Of a stretch of 16,635 bases of DNA, positions 7,568-15,109 are shown piece by piece. The stretch is from JACDAL01 sp035646635 (GTDB lineage Bacteria; Actinomycetota; CADDZG01; WHSQ01). The notes below the pieces were generated by a model. The model was not told where the DNA came from. It saw nothing but the letters and a program-made list of their open reading frames with translations, and searched no databases. Each line of letters starts with the position of its first letter. Position 1 is the stretch's first letter. The position numbers were made by a program, and so were the translations under genes. The stretch spans positions 1-16,635 of the forward strand of contig DASRPA010000190.1 in the NCBI GenBank assembly GCA_035646635.1. The letters are read 5' to 3'.

Positions 7568-8706
7568 CAGCGCCCGGCGGGCTTCGCCCCCGGCTCGTCA
7601 AGAGGTTGTTGCCGTCCCGCCGCATGCGCGTGGCGGTTCGTCTGATCGCCCTGCTCTCTGCGTTTGCAGTTGCCGGTATCTTCCTGCAGGCGACCGGGCG
7701 AGGGGCCGGGCCCGTCTACAGGGCGATGTGGACGGGGTCGTTCGGCAGCCCCTACGGGCAGGCCCAGACCATCCTCGCGGCAATCCCCCTCATATTCACG
7801 GCCTTGGCGGTCGCGGTCGCCTTTCGCATGCTGCTGTGGAACATCGGGGCCGAGGGCCAGTTCTACCTCGGCGCCTTCGGCGCCACTGCGGTCGCCTACG
7901 CCGCTCCCGACTGGCCCCGCCCTATCTTGCTCGGCGCCATGGTGTTGGGAGGGTTGATCGGTGGGGCGCTGTGGGGTCTGATCCCCGGTGCGCTGCGCGC
8001 CTTCTTCGGCACCAACGAGATCGTGCCCACCCTGTTGCTGAACTACGTCGCCATCTTGCTCGTCGATTACATGGTCAACGGGCCCTGGACCGATCCTGCG
8101 ACCCTGGGGTTCCCTCTGGGAAAGCCCTTCTCCGAATCCGCCATCCTGCCGCTGGTCGGCAACACCGCCATCCATGCCGGGCTCTACCTAGCGCTCGCTG
8201 CGGCCCTTGTCGTGTCGCTGGTCCTCAGCAGGACCGCATGGGGCTACAAGATCAAAGTCATCGGCGCCAACACCCGCGCCGCCTCCTACGCAGGGTTCTC
8301 GATCCCGAGAAACGTGGTCGCGGTCATGCTGCTGTCGGGGGCACTGGCCGGTCTCGGCGGCATGGTCGAGGTGTCCGGGGTCGTGCACAAGATCCAGGCC
8401 AACATCTCACCGGGCTTCGGCTACACGGGGATCATCGTCGCCACCCTGGCTCGCTTCTCGCCTCTCTACATCGTGCCGATGGCGGTGTTGTTCGGGGCCC
8501 TGGTCGTTTCGAGCGTCGAGCTGCAGACGCTGGGTTTGCCCTCGGACATCGTGCTGATGCTCCAGGGCGTCATTCTGTTCTTCGCCCTCGCCGGGGAGCT
8601 GTTCGTCAACTATCGCCTAGTGTGGCGAGCGGGGGCCGTGAGCAATCGGCCCTCCACCCCCGCTTCGGCCTCCGAGCCGGCACCCGATCTGGAACCGGCC
8701 GGATGA
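7564..8706 (+). CDS. ABC importer permease, YufP/NupP type
   Basis: A 380-aa inner-membrane subunit of the BPD_transp_2 family. It has a basic cytosolic N-terminus (RPRLVKRLLPSRRMR) and roughly nine to ten hydrophobic segments. Family signatures are NIGAEGQFYLGA (about 94-105), FFGTNEIVPTLLLNY and GFGYTGIIVATLARFSPL. The last 25 residues (SNRPSTPASASEPAPDLEPAG) are a low-complexity hydrophilic tail. GTG 7564 overlaps the ATPase stop as GTGA, and the end overlaps the next start as ATGA. With the following gene it forms the heterodimeric membrane channel fed by the lipoprotein. Confidence 0.93.
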   Translation: MTAPGGLRPRLVKRLLPSRRMRVAVRLIALLSAFAVAGIFLQATGRGAGPVYRAMWTGSFGSPYGQAQTILAAIPLIFTALAVAVAFRMLLWNIGAEGQFYLGAFGATAVAYAAPDWPRPILLGAMVLGGLIGGALWGLIPGALRAFFGTNEIVPTLLLNYVAILLVDYMVNGPWTDPATLGFPLGKPFSESAILPLVGNTAIHAGLYLALAAALVVSLVLSRTAWGYKIKVIGANTRAASYAGFSIPRNVVAVMLLSGALAGLGGMVEVSGVVHKIQANISPGFGYTGIIVATLARFSPLYIVPMAVLFGALVVSSVELQTLGLPSDIVLMLQGVILFFALAGELFVNYRLVWRAGAVSNRPSTPASASEPAPDLEPAG

Positions 8707-9635
8707 GCTCCGAGCTCATCGTCACGATCTTCGTCGCCGGGATCGCCGCGGGCACGACGCTCGTGTTCGCCGCCGTCGGCGAGATCATCGCCGAACGTTC
8801 CGGCGTGCTGAACCTGGGAGTCGAGGGGATGATGCTGGCGGGCGCCGTAACGGGCTTCCTCGTCAACCGACAGCTGCGTGCGCCGTGGCTGGGGGTGGCC
8901 GCCGGGATCTCTGCGGGTGCGGCGCTCGCCCTGTTGCTGGCCGTCCTCGTCGTGAGCTTCAAAGCCAACCAGGTCGTCACCGGCCTCGCTCTGGTCATCT
9001 TCGCCATCGGCATGACCGGCTATCTCGGCGAAAGCGTGGTGGGCGTTCCTCCTCCGGTGACCTTCGAGCGGATTGCGATACCCGGCCTGGCTGACATACC
9101 CGTTGCGGGCCGAATCTTCTTTGCCCAGGACGCCCTCGTATACCTGTCCTATATCTTGGTTCCCGCCACCTGGTGGATCCTGTTCCGCACCCGGACGGGC
9201 CTCAACCTGAGAAGCGTCGGCGAGTCACCAGAGTCGGCCGATGCAGCCGGGCTCTCGGTCACCGGCACCCGTTACGCCGCCGTTGTTATCGGCGGCGCGT
9301 TTGCAGGGCTGGCCGGGGCCTACCTGTCGTTGGCTCGGGCCCCCAGCTGGGTACCGAACATGACCGCGGGTCGTGGCTGGATCGCCATAGCCCTCGTGAT
9401 CTTCGCCACCTGGTCGCCGCTGAGGGCGGCGCTCGGCGGCTACCTCTTCGGCAGCGTCGAGGCGCTCGGCTTCCGGCTCCAGACGGTGGGCCTCGAGGTC
9501 AGCACGTTCTTCATCGCGATGATGCCGTACCTCTTCACGATCGTCGTCTTGGTTCTGATTTCGAGAGGCAGCGTGCAGCGGCGCCTGGCGGCGCCCTCGG
9601 CCCTGGGCAACGCCTATCTGCGAGAAGAACGCTAG
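8703..9635 (+). CDS. ABC importer permease, YufQ/NupQ type
   Basis: A 310-aa partner permease of the BPD_transp_2 family. Signatures include AERSGVLNLGVEGMMLAGA (28-46), KANQVVTGLALVIFAIGMTG, and MTAGRGWIAIALVIFATWSP in the C-terminal part, typical of YufQ-like subunits. The open frame runs upstream to 7461, but that part is the shadow of permease 1. ATG 8703 overlaps the previous stop and gives the usual short N-terminus MSSELIVTIF. It is the last gene of the importer operon; a large hairpin follows 16 nt after the stop. Confidence 0.93.
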   Translation: MSSELIVTIFVAGIAAGTTLVFAAVGEIIAERSGVLNLGVEGMMLAGAVTGFLVNRQLRAPWLGVAAGISAGAALALLLAVLVVSFKANQVVTGLALVIFAIGMTGYLGESVVGVPPPVTFERIAIPGLADIPVAGRIFFAQDALVYLSYILVPATWWILFRTRTGLNLRSVGESPESADAAGLSVTGTRYAAVVIGGAFAGLAGAYLSLARAPSWVPNMTAGRGWIAIALVIFATWSPLRAALGGYLFGSVEALGFRLQTVGLEVSTFFIAMMPYLFTIVVLVLISRGSVQRRLAAPSALGNAYLREER

Positions 9636-9650
9636 GGCGAGCCGGGGCGC

Positions 9651-9699
9651 GTCGAGTGGTGGATAAAGGTCACTGTGTGACCACTGAGCACCACTCGAC
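9651..9699. terminator. Large nested hairpin between convergent genes
   Basis: The arms GTCGAGTGGTG (9651-9661) and CACCACTCGAC (9689-9699) are perfect 11-bp reverse complements. Inside them GGTCAC (9668-9673) pairs with GTGACC (9677-9682) around a 3-nt loop, with 6-nt unpaired sides. It fills the gap between the importer operon stop and the pilT stop, so it is probably a bidirectional terminator. It has no U-tract, and a protein-binding palindrome is possible. Confidence 0.55.
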
Positions 9700-9708
9700 A
9701 ACAAGGTC

Positions 9709-10818
9709 TCAAGAGATCGGCTGCAGACCCTCCTGCTTCAGCGCTATCTGGAAGTCGTGAGAGCTCGTCGCCGCGGCCATGGCGTCGTCCAGGGCGACCA
9801 GACCCGAGCGATAGAGGTTCAGCAAGGCTTGGTCGAACGTCTGCATGCCGTAGAAACCCGACTCGGCAACAATGTCGTGGATCAGGTGAGTCTGTTCGGA
9901 GTTCAGGATGAGGTCTCTGACGCGGCCGTTTGCCACCATCACCTCTACGGCAGGAACCAAGCCCCGGCCGTCGGCGCGTGCAACCAAGCGTTGGGACACG
10001 ATCCCGCGCAGCGAGGCGGCCAGAGATACCCGGACCTGCTTGTGCTGATGCGGTGGAAAGAAGTCGATGACGCGATTGACGGTCTCTGAAACGTCGGTGG
10101 TGTGAAGGGTCGAGATCACGAGGTGACCCGTTTCCGCCGCCTGCAAAGCAGCGGTGACCGTTTCGGGGTCCCGAATCTCTCCCACGAAGATGACGTCCGG
10201 ATCCTGGCGCATCGCCACGCGCATGGCCGCGGCGAAGTCCAGGGTGTCGTGCCCGATCTCGCGCTGGTTGACGATCGAACGGCGATCGGGATGGAGGATC
10301 TCGATGGGGTCTTCGATCGTCAGGATGTGGCACGAGCGCGACCCGTTGATGTGGTTGATCATCGCGGCGGTAGTGGTGGTCTTTCCCGAAGAGGTGGGGC
10401 CGGTGACCAGGACCAGCCCGCGTTGCTCATTCGCCAGAGACTTGACCACGGGCGGCAGTCCCAAGGTCTCGAAGGCAGGGCTACCGGGCAAGACCCGGCG
10501 GATCGCTATCGAGATACTGCCCCTCTGAGAGAAGACGTTGATCCGAAAGCGACCGAGGCCCCGCTCGGAAAACGCAAAGTCCACCTCGCCGCGCTCCTTG
10601 AAGAAGCTGGCCTGCTCGCCGGACATCAGCTCCATGGCCGTCCGCTCGCAGTCGGCCGCGCTGAGAGAGGGAAAGTGGGTCTTGGTGAGGCGCCCGCTCT
10701 CCCGGATGTAAGGAGGCCCCCCCGCCTTGACGTGCAGGTCCGAGGCCTTTCGATCCACCAGGTGGCGGAGATAGTCGCGGATGTTTGCCTTGCTTGTCGC
10801 GGATGCGCTCTCAGACAC
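9709..10818 (-). CDS. pilT: Type IV pilus retraction ATPase PilT
   Basis: A 369-aa full-length secretion-superfamily hexameric ATPase that powers pilus disassembly and twitching at the cytosolic face of the pilus base. Motifs in order: the N-terminal ASDLH (25-29), Walker A GPTSSGKTT (140-148), Asp box ILTIEDPIE (165-173), Walker B DVIFVGEIRD (208-217), His box STLHT (236-240), and RDLILNSEQTHLI (301-313), the counterpart of the AIRNLI retraction motif. The GTG at 10818 follows the ribosome-binding site AAAGAGG. No pilB, pilC or pilin gene is in the window, so it is an orphan here. It is convergent with the importer and divergent from the KGG gene. PilT2/PilU-type paralogues are the alternative name. 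Confidence 0.93.
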   Translation of the reverse strand: MSESASATSKANIRDYLRHLVDRKASDLHVKAGGPPYIRESGRLTKTHFPSLSAADCERTAMELMSGEQASFFKERGEVDFAFSERGLGRFRINVFSQRGSISIAIRRVLPGSPAFETLGLPPVVKSLANEQRGLVLVTGPTSSGKTTTTAAMINHINGSRSCHILTIEDPIEILHPDRRSIVNQREIGHDTLDFAAAMRVAMRQDPDVIFVGEIRDPETVTAALQAAETGHLVISTLHTTDVSETVNRVIDFFPPHQHKQVRVSLAASLRGIVSQRLVARADGRGLVPAVEVMVANGRVRDLILNSEQTHLIHDIVAESGFYGMQTFDQALLNLYRSGLVALDDAMAAATSSHDFQIALKQEGLQPIS

Positions 10819-10922
10819 GTCGCTGCCTCTTTCTCAGAAGTGATCCACCGGCTTCCGTAGCATCGGCATACGGCTCGGGCAGTTGAGCGACAGGTGGGGG
10901 CCTGAGACCTACCGGGGATCGC

Positions 10923-10947
10923 GTTTCCTGAACGGCGGGGAGGGTAT
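10923..10947 (+). promoter_or_regulatory. Sigma-B/sigma-F-like promoter of the KGG gene
   Basis: GTTT (10923-10926), 15 nt, then GGGTAT (10942-10947) matches the general stress sigma factor consensus known from Bacillus SigB and mycobacterial SigF (GTTT...GGGTAT). A start about 7 nt downstream would give a leader of roughly 30 nt holding the ribosome-binding site GGAGG (10978-10982) before ATG 10988. It directly precedes a GsiB-like gene, and gsiB is a classic SigB target in Bacillus. Confidence 0.65.
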
Positions 10948-10977
10948 GAGCAGGTCATCGAACCAAGCGAAGCAACT

Positions 10978-10982
10978 GGAGG
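10978..10982 (+). promoter_or_regulatory. Ribosome-binding site of the KGG gene
   Basis: GGAGG lies five nt before ATG 10988. Upstream in-frame starts (TTG 10883 and ATG 10946) lie before or inside the promoter -10 element, so this site and the promoter together fix the start. Confidence 0.7.
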
Positions 10983-10987
10983 AGGGC

Positions 10988-11179
10988 ATGGAAACCAACC
11001 AGAAGATGAGCAGGGCCGAAGCAGGTCGTAAGGGAGGCCGCTCGACCAAGGCCCGCTACGGTGGCGAGCACTTCGGCCGCATAGGCCGTATCGGAGGCAA
11101 GAAAGGTGGCGAAACGACCAAGAGCCGGTATGGCTCAGAGTTCTACCAGAAAATAGGAAAACTCGGAGGCTCCAAGTAA
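10988..11179 (+). CDS. Small KGG-repeat (GsiB/Em-like) stress protein
   Basis: A 63-aa very hydrophilic, basic, Gly-rich protein made of two or so imperfect copies of the stress-induced KGG motif: GRKGGRSTKARYGGEHF (14-30) and GKKGGETTKSRYGSEFY (37-53), each followed by an IGR/KIG..GG stretch. Such proteins resemble Bacillus GsiB and group 1 LEA (Em) proteins and are linked to desiccation or general stress. No membrane segment or signal peptide is seen. The start at 10988 is set by GGAGG and by the sigma-B-like promoter. It is divergent from pilT and lies 136 nt before the DUF6049 gene in the same direction, probably as its own transcription unit. Confidence 0.82.
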   Translation: METNQKMSRAEAGRKGGRSTKARYGGEHFGRIGRIGGKKGGETTKSRYGSEFYQKIGKLGGSK

Positions 11180-11200
11180 CCTCCAGCTAACGGGTGCCCC

Positions 11201-11278
11201 GGCTCCCGTACCAAACTTCGGAGCCCTGCTCACCCCACGTGAGGATGCAGCTCAAGACTTGGCGGGGTGTGCCCCAAG
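11201..11278 (+). terminator. Weak hairpins after the KGG gene
   Basis: GGCTCC (11201-11206) can pair with GGAGCC (11220-11225), and further on GGGG (11264-11267) with CCCC (11272-11275), extended by CTT/AAG. They lie in the 136-nt gap before the DUF6049 gene and may end the KGG transcript. No U-tract; low support. Confidence 0.25.
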
Positions 11279-11315
11279 CAATCCTGAAAGACTCGGGCAA
11301 GGTGGCTAGAGCAGT

Positions 11316-13460
11316 ATGCCTATGCTTTGCGCCGTGATCACGGCCCGCTCTCTGATTTTGCTCGCACTTATTGGTGCCCTGGCGACGTTGTCCGGGGTCA
11401 GCCTTTCGCCTGCCGTCGCCTCGCAGGGCCCCTCCGACGCGGTTGAGCTGCGGGTCAGAGCCATGCCCATATGGCACCAGCCCGCTGATCCGCTCGACAT
11501 CGAGGTCGAGGTCATCAACCGCTCGTCCGAGCCGGTTCGAAACTTCCGGCTCGTCGTGGGGGTGGAAGACCGGGTGACCAGCCGCACGGCTCTTCACGAG
11601 AGCTTCACCGAACCCTCAGAATTCCAACCCAGCTCATTCCCACAAGACATCCACGGGAGCCTGGCTCCAGCCCAGTCGCGCACGGTGCGTATCGGAGCCC
11701 GAGCCGGAAAACTCGACCTTCTCGAGGACTCTTCCGCTTCGGGCGTCTACCCCCTCACGATCACGGCCCAGGACCGCTCTACGTTCGAGCTGCTGGGGCG
11801 CCTATCCGTCCCCCTGATCTTTTATCCGCAGAAGCCGGAGCAGACCCTGAAGCTCGCCCTCGTGGTGCCCTTGAACGAAGTAGCAACAGTCGATGAGAGT
11901 GGGGAGTTCGTGACTGCCGCCCAATCGGGACGGCCTCCGCTGGAGGCTGCGTTGGAGCCCGAGGGGTGGCTCTCGGGCATGATGGGGGCACTGGCGGCCG
12001 CGCGGGACTCCGGGCTCAACGCCACCGTAGCCCCCACTCCCCGGCTGCTCGAGGAAGTGGCTGCTCTGGCGGACGGCTACCAGGATACCGAGGGTGTGCG
12101 CGGCGACGGTTCCGGGGCACAGGCCGCAGCGGACACCCTGCTGCGCTCCCTGCGGAGCTTATTGGGGAGACGAGGAATCCAGCGCCTTCTCGTCCCCTAC
12201 TCGTGGCCGGACCTCCCAGCGCTGACCCACGCCTATGGAGACTCCGGCGGCGAGCAGATCGGCCGTCAGATCAAAGCCGGGCGGACGACGCTGGGTCGCA
12301 CCCTGGGGCGCAGCTTCTCTCGGTCGTGGCTATTGGCGCCGGCCGGCCGGCTCGATGCCGCCACCGCCGAGACGCTGAGCCGGGGTGGCACCCGGCACCT
12401 GGTCGCCTCGCAGGACTCATTCACCGAAGGTTCTTTCGATCCCGAGTCCTCCGGGTGCCCGGATCCGTCGGCCAGCTTCACCTGTCCGGTGAGCGTCGCA
12501 ACCGATGCTCAACATATGACCGGTTACCTCTCCGATCCCGACCTTCAGGAAAGGCTTGCCGAGATCGCCGCGCCGGGCCAGGAGAGACTCGATTTTCAGC
12601 GCTTCTTCGCCGAGACCTCCCAGATCAGAGAAGAGGCGCCGGGCCTCTCCGATCGGGTGGTCCAGACAACCCTTCCATCTCTCTGGCACCCACGCCCGGC
12701 GGCGGCGCGACTGCTCCTGGCCACCATGGCCCGGGCTCCCTGGATAGAGACGATCACTTTGGAGCAAGGGCTGCGGCTGGCCGACAGCCACAGAACGAAG
12801 GCCCTGGTAAAGCGCGCCGAGCGAGACGTGGACGAGCCCGCCAACAGCTACTGGACGGGAGTGCGGAGCGCCCAGTCCCTCACCGAGCACTTCGCATCGC
12901 TGTCGCCGCCGGAGGCCCTGCTGACACGGCTGCAAGAGGCCGTCCTGGTTGCTCAGAGCAGGTCTTGGTGGGTGAAAGCCGGAGCGCAGGAACTAAGCGG
13001 CGAGAGCTACATCGGAGGCACCACCGCCACCATCCAGAACGAGCTTGCAAAGATCGGCTTCATCGGAAAGGACGAGATCATCATGACCTCGCGAGAAGCT
13101 CCCATCCAGCTCGTGCTGTCGAACGACACCAACTACCGAGTGAGACTGACCATCGATCTGCTGTCCGACCGGCTCGTCTTCAAAGCGCGCCGCATCACCA
13201 AGACAGTCGCTCCCGGCACACGCCAGCTCGAGATCAGCGCGGTCAGCGAGACCAGCGGCGCCTTTCCGCTGGTTGCACGCATCGTGACCCCGGAGGGTTA
13301 TTCCATCGCCGAAAAGCGCCTCACGGTTCGATCTACCGAGCTCAACGTTATCGCCGTGGGAATTACCGTCGGGGCCCTGCTGTTTCTCATCGTCTTCTAC
13401 ACAGTGCGTGCTTTGAGACCCGCCAGGGAGGGCGAGCCTGCAGCAGCCCCGAACTCTTGA
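11316..13460 (+). CDS. DUF6049 secreted membrane-anchored protein
   Basis: A 714-aa protein of the actinobacterial family next to murJ (like mycobacterial Rv3909), of unknown biochemical function. It has an N-terminal signal peptide ending in SPAVA before SQG. An extracytoplasmic body begins with a beta-sandwich-like stretch (ELRVRAMPIWHQPADPLDIEVEVINRS region) and continues through a large middle domain. A single C-terminal membrane helix (about 678-697) is followed by a short basic tail. ATG 11316 has a modest AAGGTGG upstream. GTG 11334 is a serious alternative: TATGCT lies seven nt before it and the signal peptide would then be of standard length. Its stop overlaps the murJ TTG, so the two are translated together. 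A role in cell-wall assembly is inferred only from this linkage. Confidence 0.85.
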   Translation: MPMLCAVITARSLILLALIGALATLSGVSLSPAVASQGPSDAVELRVRAMPIWHQPADPLDIEVEVINRSSEPVRNFRLVVGVEDRVTSRTALHESFTEPSEFQPSSFPQDIHGSLAPAQSRTVRIGARAGKLDLLEDSSASGVYPLTITAQDRSTFELLGRLSVPLIFYPQKPEQTLKLALVVPLNEVATVDESGEFVTAAQSGRPPLEAALEPEGWLSGMMGALAAARDSGLNATVAPTPRLLEEVAALADGYQDTEGVRGDGSGAQAAADTLLRSLRSLLGRRGIQRLLVPYSWPDLPALTHAYGDSGGEQIGRQIKAGRTTLGRTLGRSFSRSWLLAPAGRLDAATAETLSRGGTRHLVASQDSFTEGSFDPESSGCPDPSASFTCPVSVATDAQHMTGYLSDPDLQERLAEIAAPGQERLDFQRFFAETSQIREEAPGLSDRVVQTTLPSLWHPRPAAARLLLATMARAPWIETITLEQGLRLADSHRTKALVKRAERDVDEPANSYWTGVRSAQSLTEHFASLSPPEALLTRLQEAVLVAQSRSWWVKAGAQELSGESYIGGTTATIQNELAKIGFIGKDEIIMTSREAPIQLVLSNDTNYRVRLTIDLLSDRLVFKARRITKTVAPGTRQLEISAVSETSGAFPLVARIVTPEGYSIAEKRLTVRSTELNVIAVGITVGALLFLIVFYTVRALRPAREGEPAAAPNS

Positions 13461-15070
13461 GCCGACTCGCGCGCGCCACGGCGACCATGTCGGTCGGCAC
13501 CGTCCTGTCGCGCGCCACCGGCTTGTTGCGTCTCATCGCGATCACCGCTGCTTTGGGAATCGCCGAGCCCGGCAGCATCGCTGACACCTACAACTACGCC
13601 AACACCGCGCCCAACATCATTTACGAGCTTGTGCTCGGAGGTGTACTTACCTCAGTTTTCGTCCCGGTGTTCGTGGAGCTCCTCAACAAGGAGGGTAATG
13701 AACGGGCCTGGCAGATCGCCAGTGCGATCATCAACGTCTCGCTCGTAGCACTTACCGCAGTGGTGATCGTCGGAGTTCTCGCCGCCCCCTACATAGCCGA
13801 CTTCTACGCGCTCGACGTCGAAGGCAGCGCGCGAGCAGCCAAGCAGCAAGAGGCTATGACGCTGCTGCTCCGTTTGTTCATTCCTCAGATCATCTTCTAC
13901 GGGCTGACGGCAATCTCGGCCGGGTTCCTCAACGCACACAAGCGTTTCGGCGCTCCCATGTACACACCGGTGCTGAACAATCTCGCGGTCATCGCCGTCT
14001 TTCTCTCCTTTCGCGCCGCGTACGGCACCGTCACCCTCGACCAGGTATCCAACGGCCAACTATGGCTCATCGGTGCCGGAACCACCGGCGGAGTCGCCCT
14101 CATGGCTTTGGCACAGCTACCCTTTCTGCGCGGGCTTGGCCGCTATCAGTTCACGATGTCGATCCGACATCCGTCGGTTACCAAGCTCGCGCGCCTATCT
14201 GTTTGGGTAATCGGTTACGTGGTGGTCAATCAGATCGGCTATCTCATCGTGCAGCGGTTGACTACCGCCGAGCCGGGCTCCTATTCCGCGTACGTTGCAG
14301 CGTTCACCTTCTTCATGCTTCCACATGGTCTTTTCGCCGTCTCAGTGATCACCGCGCTGCTGCCGGGAATGAGCGAAGCCGCTGTGACCGCGAGTTGGGA
14401 TTCGTTTCGCCAGCAGCTCTCCACGGGGATCCGAAGCACCATGCTGTTGGTGCTTCCCGCTGCCGTGGGCTTCTACGTGCTGGCAGAGCCGGTCGTAGGC
14501 CTTCTGCTACGCAACGGAGCGGTCACCGGATCGTCGGTGGAGCTCGTTGCCGCAGTGCTGCGCTTCTTCGTTCTGGGACTGGTCCCCTTTTCGCTCTTTC
14601 AGCTGTTTCTGAGGGCGTTCTACTCACTCCACGACACCAAGACACCGTTTCAGATCAACTGTGTGGCGGTGGGGCTCAACACGATCGTCAATGTGGTCAT
14701 GTTCGTCGTCTTCGACTTCGGCGTGCAGGGGCTCGCCGCAGGCCACGCCGTCGCATACACCTGTGGGGTCGTCCTCCAAGCCCGCTACCTCACCCGGCGC
14801 ATAGGAGGGCTCGACGGCCCCCACATCGCTCGCAGCGCGGCAAAGATAGGAGCCGCCGCTGCCGGCATGGCCGCGTTCGTGTGGGGATCGTGGACGTTGG
14901 TCGAGCCGAGCTTCGACGGCCGGGGTCGCTGGCAACAGCTGGGACTGATGCTGATTCCGGTGGTTCTCGGAATCGGCTCTTATCTGAGCTTTGCCCGGCT
15001 ACTCGGGGTCGAAGAACTCGACCTCGTCCGGGGGGTGCTGGCGCGCCGCCGCGGCCGCGACGGAGGCTAA
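13457..15070 (+). CDS. murJ: Lipid II flippase MurJ (MviN family)
   Basis: A 537-aa polytopic membrane protein that flips lipid II across the cytoplasmic membrane for peptidoglycan synthesis; about fourteen hydrophobic segments are visible. Family signatures: the N-terminal MSVGTVLSRATGLLRLIAI, NIIYELVLGGVLTSVFVPVF (54-73), SAGFLNAHKRFGAPMYTPVLNN, and LFLRAFYSLHDTKTPFQINC in the second half. The frame is open far upstream, but that is a shadow. TTG 13457, overlapping the DUF6049 stop (TTGA), gives the short amphipathic N-terminus expected; ATG 13487 would cut into the first helix region. Unlike mycobacterial Rv3910 there is no fused cytosolic pseudokinase; the protein ends at a basic tail (RRRGRDGG), and a separate kinase gene lies downstream. 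Confidence 0.95.
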   Translation: MSRLARATATMSVGTVLSRATGLLRLIAITAALGIAEPGSIADTYNYANTAPNIIYELVLGGVLTSVFVPVFVELLNKEGNERAWQIASAIINVSLVALTAVVIVGVLAAPYIADFYALDVEGSARAAKQQEAMTLLLRLFIPQIIFYGLTAISAGFLNAHKRFGAPMYTPVLNNLAVIAVFLSFRAAYGTVTLDQVSNGQLWLIGAGTTGGVALMALAQLPFLRGLGRYQFTMSIRHPSVTKLARLSVWVIGYVVVNQIGYLIVQRLTTAEPGSYSAYVAAFTFFMLPHGLFAVSVITALLPGMSEAAVTASWDSFRQQLSTGIRSTMLLVLPAAVGFYVLAEPVVGLLLRNGAVTGSSVELVAAVLRFFVLGLVPFSLFQLFLRAFYSLHDTKTPFQINCVAVGLNTIVNVVMFVVFDFGVQGLAAGHAVAYTCGVVLQARYLTRRIGGLDGPHIARSAAKIGAAAAGMAAFVWGSWTLVEPSFDGRGRWQQLGLMLIPVVLGIGSYLSFARLLGVEELDLVRGVLARRRGRDGG

Positions 15071-15109
15071 TTTCTTATTCGCGGCCCCCGTCGGCCGATA
15101 CAGGGAACG

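Noticed and set aside
7461..8702. Upstream extension of the permease 2 frame to a 724-aa protein
   Set aside because: The first 414 codons are Arg/Gly/Pro-rich and lie over the ATPase end and permease 1 in another frame; the real gene starts at ATG 8703 in the ATGA overlap.
10883..10987. Upstream starts (TTG 10883, ATG 10946) for the KGG gene
   Set aside because: ATG 10946 overlaps the -10 of the sigma-B-like promoter and TTG 10883 lies before it; the KGG region begins well after 10988.
11966..13456. Upstream extension of the murJ frame to a 1034-aa protein
   Set aside because: The extra part is a shadow of the DUF6049 gene; homology to MurJ begins only at about 13457.
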